From the NCBI RefSeq assembly GCF_030227115.1, contig NZ_JASSUA010000002.1, positions 186,001-250,000 of the forward strand: a stretch of 64,000 nt of DNA, read 5' to 3'. Every line of letters starts with the position of its first letter. Position 1 is the first letter of the stretch. Of the stretch, positions 25,727 to 35,514 are shown piece after piece. The notes under the pieces were generated by a model. The model was not told the origin of the DNA. It did no database searches and worked only from the letters and a program-made list of their open reading frames with translations. Both the position numbers and the translations under genes were made by a program. This DNA is from Marinobacter sp. SS13-12. Lineage in GTDB: Bacteria; Pseudomonadota; Gammaproteobacteria; Pseudomonadales; Oleiphilaceae.

Positions 25727-27259
25727 ATGACTGAACACACCCAGAATGCACAGCCCGAGGACAACAAGCTGATTGCCGAGCGTCGCGCCAAGCTGTCTGA
25801 GATGCGCGAGCAGGGCAATGCCTTTCCGAACGACTTCCGCCGCGACGCCACCGCCGCCGAGCTTCAGGCCAAATACGGTGACAAGAGCAAGGAAGAGCTG
25901 GCGGAGATGGGTATCGTGGTGGCCATTGCCGGCCGGATGATGCTCGACCGCAAGGCGTTCAAGGTGGTTCAGGACATGACCGGCCGCATCCAGATTTATG
26001 CCACCAAGGATGTCCAGAAAGACACCAAGCACTGGGATCTGGGCGATATCGTGGGTGTGCGTGGCGTCCTGTGCAAGTCCGGCAAGGGCGACCTGTATGT
26101 GAGCATGGACGAGTACACTCTGCTCACCAAGTCACTGCGCCCGCTGCCGGAGAAGCACAAGGGCCTGACTGATACCGAGGCCCGGTACCGTCATCGCTAT
26201 GTTGACCTGATGGTAAACGAAGACAGCCGCCGGGTGTTCTATGCGCGCTCGAAGATCATAAGTGTCATGCGCCAGTACTTCACCGACCGGGACTTCATGG
26301 AAGTGGAAACCCCGATGCTGCAGGTGATCCCGGGTGGGGCCACGGCGCGACCGTTCGTGACCCACCACAACGCCCTGGGCATCGACATGTACCTGCGCAT
26401 TGCGCCGGAGCTGTTCCTCAAGCGCCTGGTGGTGGGTGGCTTCGAGCGGGTGTTCGAGATCAACCGCAACTTCCGCAATGAAGGGCTCTCCACCCGTCAT
26501 AACCCGGAATTCACCATGGTGGAGTTCTATCAGGCCTACGCAGACCACAACGACCTGATGGACCTGACCGAAGACATGCTGCGCACCATCACCCAGAAGG
26601 TGCTGGGAACCACCACGGTAGTGAATACCCGCACCCTGATCGATGGTGAAGAAGAGACCATCGAATACGACTTCGGCAAGCCCTTCGAGCGCCTGACTGT
26701 GGTGGATGCCATCCTGCGCCATAACCCCGATATCAAGGCTGAGGCACTGGCTGACGAAGCCGGTGCCCGCAAGATCGCCAGGGATCTCGGCATCCATATC
26801 AAGAATGGCTGGGGACTGGGCAAGGTCCAGATCGAGATTTTCGAGGCAACCGCCGAGCATCGGCTGATGCAGCCGACCTTCATCACCGACTACCCGAAAG
26901 AAGTGTCCCCGCTGGCCCGCTGTAAAGACAACGACCCGTTCGTGACCGAGCGCTTCGAGTTCTTTGTGGGCGGCCGCGAAATCGCCAACGGCTTCTCCGA
27001 GCTTAACGACGCCGAAGACCAGGCCGAACGCTTCCAGGACCAGGTAGCCGAAAAAGACGCCGGCGACGACGAAGCCATGTTCTACGACGAAGACTACATT
27101 ATGGCACTGGAATACGGTTTGCCGCCGACGGCTGGTGAAGGCATCGGCATCGACCGCCTCGCCATGCTGCTGACCAACTCCGCCTCCATCCGCGACGTCA
27201 TCCTGTTCCCGGCCATGCGCCCGGAACACAAGGCGGAAACGAAGAAAGACGAGGGCTGA
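25727..27259 (+). CDS. lysS: Lysyl-tRNA synthetase, class II
   Basis: A 510-residue enzyme that charges tRNA-Lys. It has an N-terminal OB-fold anticodon-binding domain (about 60-170, [20 protein letters not shown]) and a class II core with motif 1 ([21 protein letters not shown]), motif 2 ([25 protein letters not shown]) and motif 3 ([20 protein letters not shown]). It is downstream of prfB as in E. coli, and ung starts 3 bases after its stop. Confidence 0.96.
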   Translation: MTEHTQNAQPEDNKLIAERRAKLSEMREQGNAFPNDFRRDATAAELQAKYGDKSKEELAEMGIVVAIAGRMMLDRKAFKVVQDMTGRIQIYATKDVQKDTKHWDLGDIVGVRGVLCKSGKGDLYVSMDEYTLLTKSLRPLPEKHKGLTDTEARYRHRYVDLMVNEDSRRVFYARSKIISVMRQYFTDRDFMEVETPMLQVIPGGATARPFVTHHNALGIDMYLRIAPELFLKRLVVGGFERVFEINRNFRNEGLSTRHNPEFTMVEFYQAYADHNDLMDLTEDMLRTITQKVLGTTTVVNTRTLIDGEEETIEYDFGKPFERLTVVDAILRHNPDIKAEALADEAGARKIARDLGIHIKNGWGLGKVQIEIFEATAEHRLMQPTFITDYPKEVSPLARCKDNDPFVTERFEFFVGGREIANGFSELNDAEDQAERFQDQVAEKDAGDDEAMFYDEDYIMALEYGLPPTAGEGIGIDRLAMLLTNSASIRDVILFPAMRPEHKAETKKDEG

Positions 27260-27261
27260 CC

Positions 27262-28008
27262 ATGCAGCCGGTGGAGATACTGGCAAACCAGCTCAAGCCC
27301 GACCGGGGCTGGTCAGAGCACCTTCGCAACGAATTCAGCCAGCCATACATGCAACAGCTGGCTGACTTTCTTGCGGCGGAAGAACAGGCCGGAAAAACCC
27401 TGTTCCCTGCTAGCCACCTCTGCTTTAATGCATTGAACAGCACCCCGTTGAACCAGGTCCGCGTCGTCATCCTCGGGCAGGACCCCTACCACGGCCCCGG
27501 CCAGGCCCACGGACTGTGCTTCTCCGTACGCCCCCACGTTGCCACACCACCGTCACTGGTCAACATCTTCAAGGAAATCCAGGAGGATATGGGTGTCCAG
27601 CCCCCGGACCACGGTTGTCTGCAACCCTGGGCCGACCAGGGCGTGCTGCTGCTCAACAGCGTCCTCACCGTCGTCCAGGGCCAGGCCGGCGCCCACCAGG
27701 GTAAAGGCTGGGAAACCTTCACTGACAGGGTCATCGAAACCATCAACCGGGAACGGCAGGGCGTGGTGTTTCTACTCTGGGGAAGCTACGCAAAAAAGAA
27801 GGGTCAACATATCGACCGCAGCAAACACCTGGTACTGGATGGTCCACACCCATCCCCATTAAGCGCCTACCGCGGCTTCTTCGGTTGCAAGCACTTTTCC
27901 CGGGCCAACGAGTGGTTAAAGCAAAACGGGCTACCCACCGTCGATTGGTCTTTGCCAAGCAAGTCAGAGTTACTGAAACAATACGGGAAAAGTCAGTCCA
28001 GCTCGTAA
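27262..28008 (+). CDS. ung: Uracil-DNA glycosylase
   Basis: A 248-residue family-1 enzyme that removes uracil from DNA. The catalytic water-activating loop [18 protein letters not shown] has the key Asp, and the C-terminal [14 protein letters not shown] loop inserts into [12 protein letters not shown] is the uracil-binding strand. It is apparently cotranscribed with lysS (2-base gap). A palindromic repeat lies between it and the convergent HDOD gene. Confidence 0.96.
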   Translation: MQPVEILANQLKPDRGWSEHLRNEFSQPYMQQLADFLAAEEQAGKTLFPASHLCFNALNSTPLNQVRVVILGQDPYHGPGQAHGLCFSVRPHVATPPSLVNIFKEIQEDMGVQPPDHGCLQPWADQGVLLLNSVLTVVQGQAGAHQGKGWETFTDRVIETINRERQGVVFLLWGSYAKKKGQHIDRSKHLVLDGPHPSPLSAYRGFFGCKHFSRANEWLKQNGLPTVDWSLPSKSELLKQYGKSQSSS

Positions 28009-28047
28009 AGAGACTTCAAAGCGCGGCCCGCAACAAAGTCTGATCGG

Positions 28048-28133
28048 CCGGAGGCGGGGGTATTTTCTCTGACAGGAAAAGGTGTCTGAGCGCAGTGAGT
28101 TCTTTTCCCGAAGAAAAATACCCCCGCCTCCGG
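28048..28133. repeat. Palindromic repeat A, copy 2 (inverted)
   Basis: Arms CCGGAGGCGGGGGTATTTTCT at 28048-28068 and its complement at 28112-28133 (one extra A) enclose a loop containing GGTGTCTGAGCGCAGTGAGT. The loop is the reverse complement of copy 1 with only a few changes, whereas the GC-rich part of the arms differs yet stays palindromic. It sits between convergent ung and the HDOD gene, a place suited to bidirectional termination. Confidence 0.75.
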
Positions 28134-28182
28134 GCAGCCCCCAATTTTTCAGGCCCCCTGGCCCAGCCCCCGAATTATCAGG

Positions 28183-29016
28183 CTATTTAAGAAGCGCCAT
28201 AGCCGCTTCCATCTGCGCATTCAGATCCTCTTCCTCGCTCATATCCACTTCCGGATCCAGCCCAAGCCGATCAAACGCCGAAATCGTCTTCCAGTCCACC
28301 TCAGTCCAGGGGTGATCCGTCCCCGCAATCAACTGCAGATTGGCAACCAACACCAGATCCGCATAATCCGCCGCCGGCACCTCACGATGCAGATTCGCGT
28401 ATTCCAGAGGCACATTCTGCAGCTCCTTCGGAAAATCCCACTTCTGCAGAATGGTGGCGCCGATGCGAGGATGAATCTCATCAATCACATTATCCAGCAT
28501 GATACTGCTGATCTGGATATCACGGTCCTCTACGTAACGCAGAATCGGCAACACCCCGATCAGGTGAACCAGCCCCGCCAGAGTGGCCTGGTCCGGTTTG
28601 AGTTTGGTGTAATGCTGCGCCAGCACATGGCACACACCCGCCACCTCGGTGCTCTTCTGCCAGGTGGCACGCAGACGCTTGTCGATCATGTCGGATGTGG
28701 CCTGGAACATCTGCTCCATGGCCAGGCCCATGGCCAGATTGCTGGTATAGGCCATGCCAAGGCGGCTGACGGCCATGTTCAGGTTTTCAATGGCACGGCT
28801 GCCACGGAACAGCGGGCTGTTGCAGACACGGATGATGCGGGCAGAAAGCGCCGTGTCGTTGCTGATGCACTTCACCAGATCAAGAATGGCGGAGTCTTCA
28901 TTTTCGGCGATTTCCCGGACCTGCAACGCAACTTCGGGAAGCGTCGGGAGTACAAGTTTGTCGTTTTCAATGGCATCGGTCAGATCGGTTTTTATGGTTT
29001 CGACAATGTTCGACAT
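28183..29016 (-). CDS. HDOD domain protein
   Basis: A 277-residue cytoplasmic protein made essentially of one HDOD domain (about residues 20-215; PTLPEVALQVREIAENEDSAILDLVKCISNDTALSARIIRVCNS in pieces). HDOD proteins look like HD phosphohydrolases but usually lack the metal site and act in signalling or motility control. Here the expected HD pair is not evident, consistent with that. It is monocistronic and convergent with ung. The exact role is unknown. Confidence 0.85.
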   Translation of the reverse strand: MSNIVETIKTDLTDAIENDKLVLPTLPEVALQVREIAENEDSAILDLVKCISNDTALSARIIRVCNSPLFRGSRAIENLNMAVSRLGMAYTSNLAMGLAMEQMFQATSDMIDKRLRATWQKSTEVAGVCHVLAQHYTKLKPDQATLAGLVHLIGVLPILRYVEDRDIQISSIMLDNVIDEIHPRIGATILQKWDFPKELQNVPLEYANLHREVPAADYADLVLVANLQLIAGTDHPWTEVDWKTISAFDRLGLDPEVDMSEEEDLNAQMEAAMALLK

Positions 29017-29133
29017 GGTCAGCTGTGGTCCGCCTGTTGAATGTTGCCTGGCCGGCAGAAGAATCCGGAAAGGCCAAAATGTTCAGGTATATGAAGTACT
29101 TTATAGCAAATTCTCAGCATTCTTCCTGTCAAC

Positions 29134-30132
29134 TTATGTATCAGACGGCCCCGTTTGTTCACGTTCTGATACCGAATAGGGCAGCGGGCGCAGGGAAAGG
29201 GTAGTGTCTGGCGCACTCTCTGGTGCCAGGCTGAGCTCCGCCGCATCATGCCGTACCACGGCAAGAAGTTCGGCGCTGCCATCAGCAAAACCGACAGAGT
29301 TGATCACCGTGCCTACCGGACGATCGCCATCCCGAACCGCTTCGCCGGGGGCAGGCAGGGTTTCGGTTTGCCCGGTCGCGAAGCGGTAAAGGCTTTTCTT
29401 GAGTTGCCCCAGAAAATGCATGCGGGCAATCACTTCCTGCCCGGTATAGCATCCCTTTTTGAAGTGAATGCCTCCCACGTGCTGCCAGTTCAGCATTTGC
29501 GGTACAAACCCTTCTTTGGTGGCCGGGGTAAGCGCCGCTACACCGGCTGCAACTTCGGAGGCATGCCAGTCGGACAGGGTAGTCTCGGGAATGTTGTTCA
29601 GCGCTTGCTGCAGCGACTTGTCCAGAGCTCCGGTCTGCCACAGCTCGTAGCGGGCCATGCCCTCAGCGGTCGTCATTGTGCGGATGAGGTGGCCACCCTG
29701 GATTGTCACTGAATCCCCTGCCGTCGCCAATCTGCCGGTGGCGTCGGGCAGCAGTTGGCTCACCGTGGAGTCGCCCATCAAACCGATTATCCGGGCGTCG
29801 GACTCCACTTCCATGGAAGTGCCACGGAAAAGCATCAGGTATTTGCGCAGATGAGCGACGGTATCGTCTGCCAGATCGACCGGTAGCTCCAGGAGTACGT
29901 CGTCGCCATCCCGTACCAGTCTGGTCAGACAGTAAGCCCGGCCTTTCGGGGTGCAGGCGGCAGCCCTCGGGGCGTGACTTTGAGTGACGTCATCAATCTG
30001 CTGGCTGAATTGCCCCTGCAGAAACTTATCGGTTCCCGGGCCGGCTACTCGCACCATAACCCGGTCGGAAATGGTAACGCGGGACGGATGAGGCAGCGGA
30101 TGGCTGGCAGCCGGGTTTTCGGTGTCTGACAT
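29134..30132 (-). CDS. ygfZ: Folate-dependent Fe-S assembly protein YgfZ
   Basis: A 332-residue GcvT-like protein that uses tetrahydrofolate and helps build or repair certain iron-sulfur enzymes such as MiaB. The diagnostic motif KGCYTGQEVIARMHF with its conserved Cys lies near residue 237. GTDKFLQGQFSQQIDDV is the N-terminal folate-binding region. The ATG at 30132, preceded by GGAG, is preferred over one 63 bases upstream that would run into ygfX. It is the last gene of the sdhE-ygfX-ygfZ cluster. Confidence 0.92.
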   Translation of the reverse strand: MSDTENPAASHPLPHPSRVTISDRVMVRVAGPGTDKFLQGQFSQQIDDVTQSHAPRAAACTPKGRAYCLTRLVRDGDDVLLELPVDLADDTVAHLRKYLMLFRGTSMEVESDARIIGLMGDSTVSQLLPDATGRLATAGDSVTIQGGHLIRTMTTAEGMARYELWQTGALDKSLQQALNNIPETTLSDWHASEVAAGVAALTPATKEGFVPQMLNWQHVGGIHFKKGCYTGQEVIARMHFLGQLKKSLYRFATGQTETLPAPGEAVRDGDRPVGTVINSVGFADGSAELLAVVRHDAAELSLAPESAPDTTLSLRPLPYSVSEREQTGPSDT

Positions 30133-30146
30133 GGAACGCTCCGGAA

Positions 30147-30617
30147 TCAGTGGGTTTCCTGAACATTGAGGGGTTGCTGGCCCAGGCGAAGCCATACCCG
30201 CAACTGGCGGAAGGCTTCTGGTGAGGTGTTGCAGAGCCTGGGTGTGAGCGCAACAAGAACAACAGGGTATGTGCCTGATATGGTGCCGGTACGTCGCAGT
30301 TTCAAGATGGTGAACCCCGCGCTCACCCGGCTTTCACCGGAGGGTAGCACGGCAACATCCTCGCCGGCGCCCAGGCGTGCGTATAGCTGTTGGTTTTCAA
30401 CTTTCAGGCCGACCACTGCGTTCGGGCCTGACAGCAGACCGTTACGACGATACTGGTAGATGGCACCGGCGGAGGTGAGTGTGGTCAGTAGCAGCCCAGC
30501 CAGGCCATGGTCGCTGGCCAGAAGCGCCATCAGGGCGGTCAGCAACAGCCAGGGCAGGGCGCAGAGAATACCCACCGGATGGGATGGCGAGATTGGCAGG
30601 TTAATCCGGCTGGACAC
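30147..30617 (-). CDS. YgfX-like membrane protein
   Basis: A 156-residue protein with two adjacent membrane helices near the N-terminus ([20 protein letters not shown] and [16 protein letters not shown]) and a soluble beta-rich tail ending [10 protein letters not shown]. This is the layout of E. coli YgfX (CptA), reported as partner of SdhE/YgfY. It starts at a GTG that overlaps the last 17 bases of sdhE, and ygfZ follows 14 bases later, so position supports the call more than sequence does. A toxin role is debated and not shown here. Confidence 0.75.
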   Translation of the reverse strand: MSSRINLPISPSHPVGILCALPWLLLTALMALLASDHGLAGLLLTTLTSAGAIYQYRRNGLLSGPNAVVGLKVENQQLYARLGAGEDVAVLPSGESRVSAGFTILKLRRTGTISGTYPVVLVALTPRLCNTSPEAFRQLRVWLRLGQQPLNVQETH

Positions 30618-30855
30618 GTTTCAGAATGATATCGACGATGCGTTGAAGGTCCGGGTCTTCCGGGCGGCTGCGCTGCATGAACCACTCGAACATATCGTTG
30701 TCTTCGCAGGTGATCAGTTTGTGGTAGCGGGCCTGGTCTTCTGCCGGTAAGTCCCGGTAGGCCTCTTCCAGGAACGGGATCAACAATACGTCCAGCTCAA
30801 GCATGCCGCGACGGCTGTGCCACCACAGGCGGTTAAACTCGGTGTTGTCAGACAT
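30601..30855 (-). CDS. sdhE: FAD assembly factor SdhE
   Basis: An 84-residue helical protein that promotes covalent attachment of FAD to succinate dehydrogenase SdhA. The RGMLELD motif at residues 16-22 (RGxxE class) and the later [20 protein letters not shown] helix define the family. It overlaps ygfX by 17 bases. nadB ends 44 bases upstream on the same strand, so the four genes may share transcripts. Confidence 0.93.
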   Translation of the reverse strand: MSDNTEFNRLWWHSRRGMLELDVLLIPFLEEAYRDLPAEDQARYHKLITCEDNDMFEWFMQRSRPEDPDLQRIVDIILKRVQPD

Positions 30856-30899
30856 GAATGCTCTCAGTTGCCCAATGGGATCAGTTTGGACCGGCCCGG

Positions 30900-32504
30900 T
30901 TACGGGGACGGTCGTCTATAGGTTGTAGGAACCAGTACGGTATCTTTTGCTTCGTGGAGCAGTCCCGGAAAATCCAGTGTGTAATGCAAACCACGACTCT
31001 CCCTGCGCTGCAGGGCCGAGCAGATGATCAGGTCGGCAACGGTGACCAGGTTGCGCAATTCCAGCAGGTCATTGGACACCCGGTAATTGCTGTAGAACTC
31101 GCCGATTTCCCGCTCCAGCAGATCAATACGGTGTTTGGCGCGCTGCAGACGTTTGGTGGTACGAACGATGCCCACATAGTCCCACATGAAATGCCGCAGT
31201 TCGTCCCAGTTGTGGGAGATTACCACGTCCTCGTCGGAATCCCTCACCTGGCTTTCGTCCCAGTCGGGGGCCATTGGCGGTGGGGGGATATCCGATTCCC
31301 GCCGCGCGATATCAGCGGCAGCGGCACGGCCGTAGACCAGGCACTCCAGCAGGGAGTTGCTGGCCATGCGATTGGCACCGTGCAGTCCGGTAAACGCGGC
31401 CTCGCCAACGACATAGAGCTGGTTGATATCGGTACGGGCCCGGTCATCGCTGAGCACCCCGCCACAGGTATAGTGAGCGGCGGGTACCACCGGAATGGGT
31501 TGTCTGGTGATATCAATTCCGAAGAGCAGGCACTTTTCGTAGATGGTCGGGAAATGGTGCCTGATAAAATCAGCCGGCTTGTGGCTGATATCAAGCAGCA
31601 GATGATCTGCGCCCAGGCGTTTCATCTCATGGTCAATCGCACGGGCAACGATGTCTCTGGGGGCCAGTTCGCCCCGTTTGTCGAACCTGTCCATAAACCG
31701 GGTGCCGTCCGGCAGCAGCAGCACACCGCCTTCGCCCCGCACCGCCTCGGTAATCAGGAACGATTTGGCGTGAGGGTGGTACAGGCAGGTGGGATGAAAC
31801 TGGTTGAACTCCATGTTGCCGACCCGGCAGCCCGCCCGCCACGCCATGGCGATGCCGTCCCCCGACGCGCCATCGGGGTTGGTGGTGTAGCGGTAGGCCT
31901 TGCTGGCGCCACCGGTGGCGATGATGGTAAACCGGGCCCGGAAAAGTTCAACGTGGTTATCTTCCAGGTTCAGGATATAAGCGCCTACACAGGCGTTGCC
32001 CGGTAGCGAAAGTTTGCGGTTGGTGATCAAGTCTACCGCGACCCGCCGCGACATGAGTGAAATATTGGAGCGCGCCTGGGCCTGTGACGTCAATGTTGTG
32101 GAGACCGCATGGCCAGTAGCATCAGCCGCATGGATGATGCGTCGGTGGCTGTGCCCGCCCTCCCGCGTGAGGTGATAGTGTGACTCGTCATCGCGGGTGA
32201 AGGTGACGCCGCTGTCAATCAGCCAGTCAATGCTCTCGCGGCCATGCTCCACGGTAAACCGCACGGCGTCCTCGTGGCAGAGCCCGCCCCCGGCGCTGAG
32301 GGTGTCGCTGATGTGGTTTTCCAGGGAGTCGGCGTCATCCAGTACCGCTGCAATACCGCCCTGGGCCCAGAGTGTTGCTCCGCTGCTTATGTCGCCCTTA
32401 CTGACAATGGCAACCTGCAGGTGTTCGGGCAGGTTAAGCGCAGCGGTCAGTCCGGCTGCGCCGCTACCGATTATCAGAACATCGAATTCGTAGGATTGTG
32501 GCAT
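30900..32504 (-). CDS. nadB: L-aspartate oxidase
   Basis: A 534-residue flavoenzyme that oxidises aspartate to iminoaspartate, the first step of NAD synthesis. FAD-binding [16 protein letters not shown] is at the N-terminus, [15 protein letters not shown] and [20 protein letters not shown] line the active site, and [25 protein letters not shown] is the C-terminal flavoprotein signature. I chose the ATG at 32504 because the flavin motif then begins near residue 8; an in-frame ATG at 32525 is possible and neither has a good Shine-Dalgarno. It diverges from rpoE, as in E. coli. Confidence 0.93.
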   Translation of the reverse strand: MPQSYEFDVLIIGSGAAGLTAALNLPEHLQVAIVSKGDISSGATLWAQGGIAAVLDDADSLENHISDTLSAGGGLCHEDAVRFTVEHGRESIDWLIDSGVTFTRDDESHYHLTREGGHSHRRIIHAADATGHAVSTTLTSQAQARSNISLMSRRVAVDLITNRKLSLPGNACVGAYILNLEDNHVELFRARFTIIATGGASKAYRYTTNPDGASGDGIAMAWRAGCRVGNMEFNQFHPTCLYHPHAKSFLITEAVRGEGGVLLLPDGTRFMDRFDKRGELAPRDIVARAIDHEMKRLGADHLLLDISHKPADFIRHHFPTIYEKCLLFGIDITRQPIPVVPAAHYTCGGVLSDDRARTDINQLYVVGEAAFTGLHGANRMASNSLLECLVYGRAAAADIARRESDIPPPPMAPDWDESQVRDSDEDVVISHNWDELRHFMWDYVGIVRTTKRLQRAKHRIDLLEREIGEFYSNYRVSNDLLELRNLVTVADLIICSALQRRESRGLHYTLDFPGLLHEAKDTVLVPTTYRRPSP

Positions 32505-32540
32505 CGGGTCGTTATCGCAGGCCATAATGTGGAGGTGTAT

Positions 32541-32568
32541 TGAACTAAACTTTGTGCCTGCTGTCTAT
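32541..32568 (+). promoter_or_regulatory. Candidate sigma-E-dependent rpoE promoter
   Basis: TGAACTA (32541-32547) and GTCTAT (32563-32568), separated by exactly 15 bases, resemble the sigma-E consensus GGAACTT-N15-GTCTAA. It lies 66 bases before the rpoE start. Autoregulation of rpoE is well known in E. coli and Pseudomonas; use here is inference. Confidence 0.55.
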
Positions 32569-32634
32569 TTGGCCTGACGGGGTGCTCCCGGTAAAGTGGG
32601 TGCACCATAGCCTAATCGGACATCAGGCAGCAGC

Positions 32635-33321
32635 ATGAATCCACCGAAGCAAAGGCAAGCTGACCCTACGGTCGCTCACTATGGAAATCCCGGCACTCCG
32701 TCCATGACTGCGGATACAGAACGACACAAGGAAGAAAACAGCGAAAGCCAGACAGACCTTCAGTTGGTAAGGAAGGTTCGTCATGGTGACCGGCCTGCCT
32801 TTGACCTTCTGGTGGTCAAGTACCAGTCACGGGTAGCGTCGATCATCAGTCGGTATGTGTACGACAGCCAGGAAGTGATGGACCTGACCCAGGAAACCTT
32901 CGTCAAGGCCTATCGCGCGATAGACCGCTTTCGCGGTGACAGTGCCTTTTATACCTGGCTGTACCGGATTGCGGTGAACACGGCGAAGAATTTCCTGGAG
33001 TCCCGTGGTCGCCGTCCGCAGGGGAGTGCAGACGCCGTTGAAGCCGAGAACTTTGACGACGGCTCAAGGCTGAGAGATATCGCATCACCGGAAAAACTGT
33101 TACAGCGGGACCAGTTGCAGGAAGCGCTCAGGGTGGCCATAGGCAACCTGCCGGAGGAACTCCGGTCAGCGTTTCTGCTCAGGGAGTATGACGGGCTGAG
33201 TTATGAAGATATCGCCGGTATTCTCGAGTGCCCGATTGGCACAGTCAGGTCGCGGATTTTCAGGGCGCGGGATGCGGTGGATCGTCACCTCGGCCCCTTA
33301 TTAAACGATTCCCGGACATAA
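32635..33321 (+). CDS. rpoE: RNA polymerase sigma factor RpoE (AlgU-like)
   Basis: An ECF sigma factor that drives the envelope-stress response. Region 2 shows FDLLVVKYQSRVASIISRYV and AFYTWLYRIAVNTAKNFLESRGRRP; region 4 shows LREYDGLSYEDIAGILECPIGTVRSRIFRARDAV. These closely match AlgU/RpoE. From ATG 32635 the protein is 228 residues; homologues are about 193, so ATG 32704 (205 residues) may be the true start. Neither has a strong ribosome site. It heads rpoE-rseA-rseB-rseC-mucD. Confidence 0.94.
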   Translation: MNPPKQRQADPTVAHYGNPGTPSMTADTERHKEENSESQTDLQLVRKVRHGDRPAFDLLVVKYQSRVASIISRYVYDSQEVMDLTQETFVKAYRAIDRFRGDSAFYTWLYRIAVNTAKNFLESRGRRPQGSADAVEAENFDDGSRLRDIASPEKLLQRDQLQEALRVAIGNLPEELRSAFLLREYDGLSYEDIAGILECPIGTVRSRIFRARDAVDRHLGPLLNDSRT

Positions 33322-33335
33322 TGAGGTTGCGTCCT

Positions 33336-33914
33336 ATGGATGATCGTCTCAAAGAAACCCTGTCGGCAATGATGGATGATGAAGCGGATGAACTGTCTGT
33401 CCGCCGGTTATTGTCTCACGGTCGCCAGGATGAGGTTCGTTCCCAGTGGCAGCGTTGGCAGCACGTGCGTGACCTGATGCATCAGGGCAACCTGTCTGAT
33501 GACCGGGTGGATGTCAGTGCCGGTGTCAGGGCAGCACTGGATGGCGGTGTGCAGAAAGCTTCCGACCCGGTAACGTTGCGCCAGAATGGCAAAGAGCGAA
33601 ACTGGCACTGGCCTGCGGTTGCAATGGTAACCCTGGCATTGGCGGTGGGTTTTGGTGCCGGCGCCGGGTGGGAGTCCGTGGACAGTGCTGACTCGATCGC
33701 CAACGCCGGTATTGCGCCTGAGCAATCTGAGGGCCAGGGGGCTGATGCTATGGGTGAGCCGGTGCAGGAAGTTGCCCTGCAGGGGCTGGATGAAGAGCAA
33801 TGGGAGCACGTCAGCCGCTACCTTCTGGAGCATGCCCAGCATAACAGCGTCGGGGCAGGCCGTGGCTCGGTGGGTTACGCAAGGCTGGTAAGTGCATCCG
33901 GACCGGGCTACTAG
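33336..33914 (+). CDS. rseA: Sigma-E anti-sigma factor RseA (MucA)
   Basis: A 192-residue single-span membrane protein that holds RpoE inactive. The N-terminal cytoplasmic domain begins MDDRLKETLSAMMDDEADELSVRRLL, as in MucA/RseA. One membrane helix lies near residues 93-110 (WPAVAMVTLALAVGFGAGAG), and the periplasmic part ends with HVSRYLLEHAQHNS, the usual RseB-contact tail. I start at 33336 by similarity, with GAGG upstream. An earlier ATG at 33321 overlaps the rpoE stop. DegS/RseP-type proteolysis would release the sigma factor. Confidence 0.9.
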   Translation: MDDRLKETLSAMMDDEADELSVRRLLSHGRQDEVRSQWQRWQHVRDLMHQGNLSDDRVDVSAGVRAALDGGVQKASDPVTLRQNGKERNWHWPAVAMVTLALAVGFGAGAGWESVDSADSIANAGIAPEQSEGQGADAMGEPVQEVALQGLDEEQWEHVSRYLLEHAQHNSVGAGRGSVGYARLVSASGPGY

Positions 33915-33956
33915 GCTTGTGATTTCATCCTGAATACAGTCGGAGTTGAATATTTG

Positions 33957-34991
33957 ATGCGCAAAACGGGAACCGGAATCACAGCTCGACGACTGAGCCC
34001 TGGCAGGCGCTTGCTGTGCCTGTTCGCGATTCTGGCTGTTTTTCTGTCCGGCCAGGCACTCGCTGATGCTGACAGCAAAGACGCGGAATACTGGCTTGGC
34101 CGTCTGGGCCCAGCCCTGAACATGACCTCATACCGCGGTGTGTTTGTCTACGCGCGGGGTGATCAGGTAAGTTCCATGCAGATCGCCCATCGCTATCAGG
34201 ACGGCGTCGTTGAAGAGCGACTTGTTCCCCAGGATGGTGCCAATGGTGAAATCGTCCGCAAGGGGATGCGTGTTGTGTGTGTGCTTCCGGATCACGGGCG
34301 CATCCAGTTGGACCAGGTGATTCCTTCCGGTCCGTTTGCAGAAGCATTTTCAAGTCAGCTCATGCCGGTCAGCCGCTGGTATCAGCCAGAGCTGGCCGGA
34401 GATGATCGCATTGCCGGATACGACGTGGTCAAGCTTGCCCTGAAGGCCAAAGATGGGCTTCGGTACAGTCACCAGTTGTGGCTGGAAAAGTCCACCGGTC
34501 TGCTGGTAAAAAGCCATGTGCGTTCATCTACAGGCAAGGTCCTTGAGCATTTCCAGTTCACCAGTCTCGAAATTACCGACAGGCTGTCGGACAGCGAATT
34601 TGTGATTCGCACCGAGGGCGATGAAATTGCCAGGGAGCTGGCGCCCAAGGCAACCGCTTCCCCGGCGCCGCGGATGGACGGCTGGACTCTGGAATGGCAG
34701 CCGGATGGATTCATCCCTGCGGCGGCGCCACGTTCCGGAAAGGGGCAGGCAGTGGCTTTTTCAGACGGTTTGGCGGCATTTTCAGTGTTCGTCGAACCGG
34801 CTCGCAAGATTGCGATGCCGACCGGGGCTTCACGCATCGGTGCAACAACCGTATATATGAAGCAGCTTGAAATTGACGGCGTGGACTTTTTTGTGACGGT
34901 GGTTGGAGAAATTCCTCCGACAACTGCCCGCAAGGTCGCTGAGTCCGTTAAAGTCGACGATACGCTGGCCTTCGGAGCTATCGGGCAATGA
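33957..34991 (+). CDS. rseB: Sigma-E regulatory protein RseB (MucB)
   Basis: A 344-residue periplasmic protein that protects RseA from cleavage and senses lipoproteins or LPS intermediates. The signal peptide covers about residues 1-37 (LLCLFAILAVFLSGQALA). The N-terminal LolA/LppX-like domain (YRGVFVYARGDQVSSMQIAHRYQDG) and C-terminal domain (VYMKQLEIDGVDFFVTVVGEIP) fit the family. The ATG at 33957 directly follows an in-frame TTG at 33954, which is better spaced from GGAG; either may be used. It overlaps rseC by 4 bases. Confidence 0.92.
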   Translation: MRKTGTGITARRLSPGRRLLCLFAILAVFLSGQALADADSKDAEYWLGRLGPALNMTSYRGVFVYARGDQVSSMQIAHRYQDGVVEERLVPQDGANGEIVRKGMRVVCVLPDHGRIQLDQVIPSGPFAEAFSSQLMPVSRWYQPELAGDDRIAGYDVVKLALKAKDGLRYSHQLWLEKSTGLLVKSHVRSSTGKVLEHFQFTSLEITDRLSDSEFVIRTEGDEIARELAPKATASPAPRMDGWTLEWQPDGFIPAAAPRSGKGQAVAFSDGLAAFSVFVEPARKIAMPTGASRIGATTVYMKQLEIDGVDFFVTVVGEIPPTTARKVAESVKVDDTLAFGAIGQ

Positions 34992-35437
34992 TTACGGAAA
35001 CGGGCAAGGTCGTGGCGCTCAGTGGGAACCGGGTCTGGGTGCAGACAATCCGGACCAGTGCCTGCGAGAGTTGCTCGGCGCGCAATGGCTGTGGTCAGCG
35101 GGCATTGGCCGGTGTGTCTGGCGGCCGTGCCAACCAGGTGCTGGTTACCAACAGCATGGGTGCGAGGGTTGGCGATGAAGTGACGGTCGCCATTGACGAA
35201 TCTGCGCTGCTGGGCGCGTCCCTGCTCGTGTATGCGTTACCTCTCGTATTGCTGGTGCTTGGGGCTGTTGCCGGTCATCAGCTGTCAGGGGGGCTTGATG
35301 CGGTAGCCATGTTGGGTGCCGCCCTGGGGATGGCGGCGGGTTTCGTGGTCGCCCGGCGGGTGGGCTCGAACCCTGCGCGGGACTATGAACCACGGCTGGT
35401 AAAAGTCGGACAGGCTCTGTCCGACCCCGGCTGCTGA
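34988..35437 (+). CDS. rseC: SoxR-reducing/sigma-E regulator RseC (MucC)
   Basis: A 149-residue inner-membrane protein with two adjacent helices (about residues 77-97 and 104-122) after a cytoplasmic domain containing the Cys cluster CESCSARNGCG at about 26-36. These cysteines suggest metal or Fe-S binding and are typical of RseC family members. Its ATG overlaps the rseB stop (ATGA), so translation is likely coupled. Its precise regulatory role is unsettled even in model organisms. Confidence 0.9.
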   Translation: MITETGKVVALSGNRVWVQTIRTSACESCSARNGCGQRALAGVSGGRANQVLVTNSMGARVGDEVTVAIDESALLGASLLVYALPLVLLVLGAVAGHQLSGGLDAVAMLGAALGMAAGFVVARRVGSNPARDYEPRLVKVGQALSDPGC

Positions 35438-35514
35438 ATCACTGTCTTGCTGTTGAAAATCCCGGTTTTGACCACACAATATTCTGTAAACAATCGCTGA
35501 TCAGGGGGTTCTGA

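Noticed and set aside
30147..30855. sdhE-ygfX as a toxin-antitoxin pair
   Set aside because: An early idea for E. coli ygfYX, but SdhE is well supported as a flavinylation factor and the conserved context fits housekeeping.
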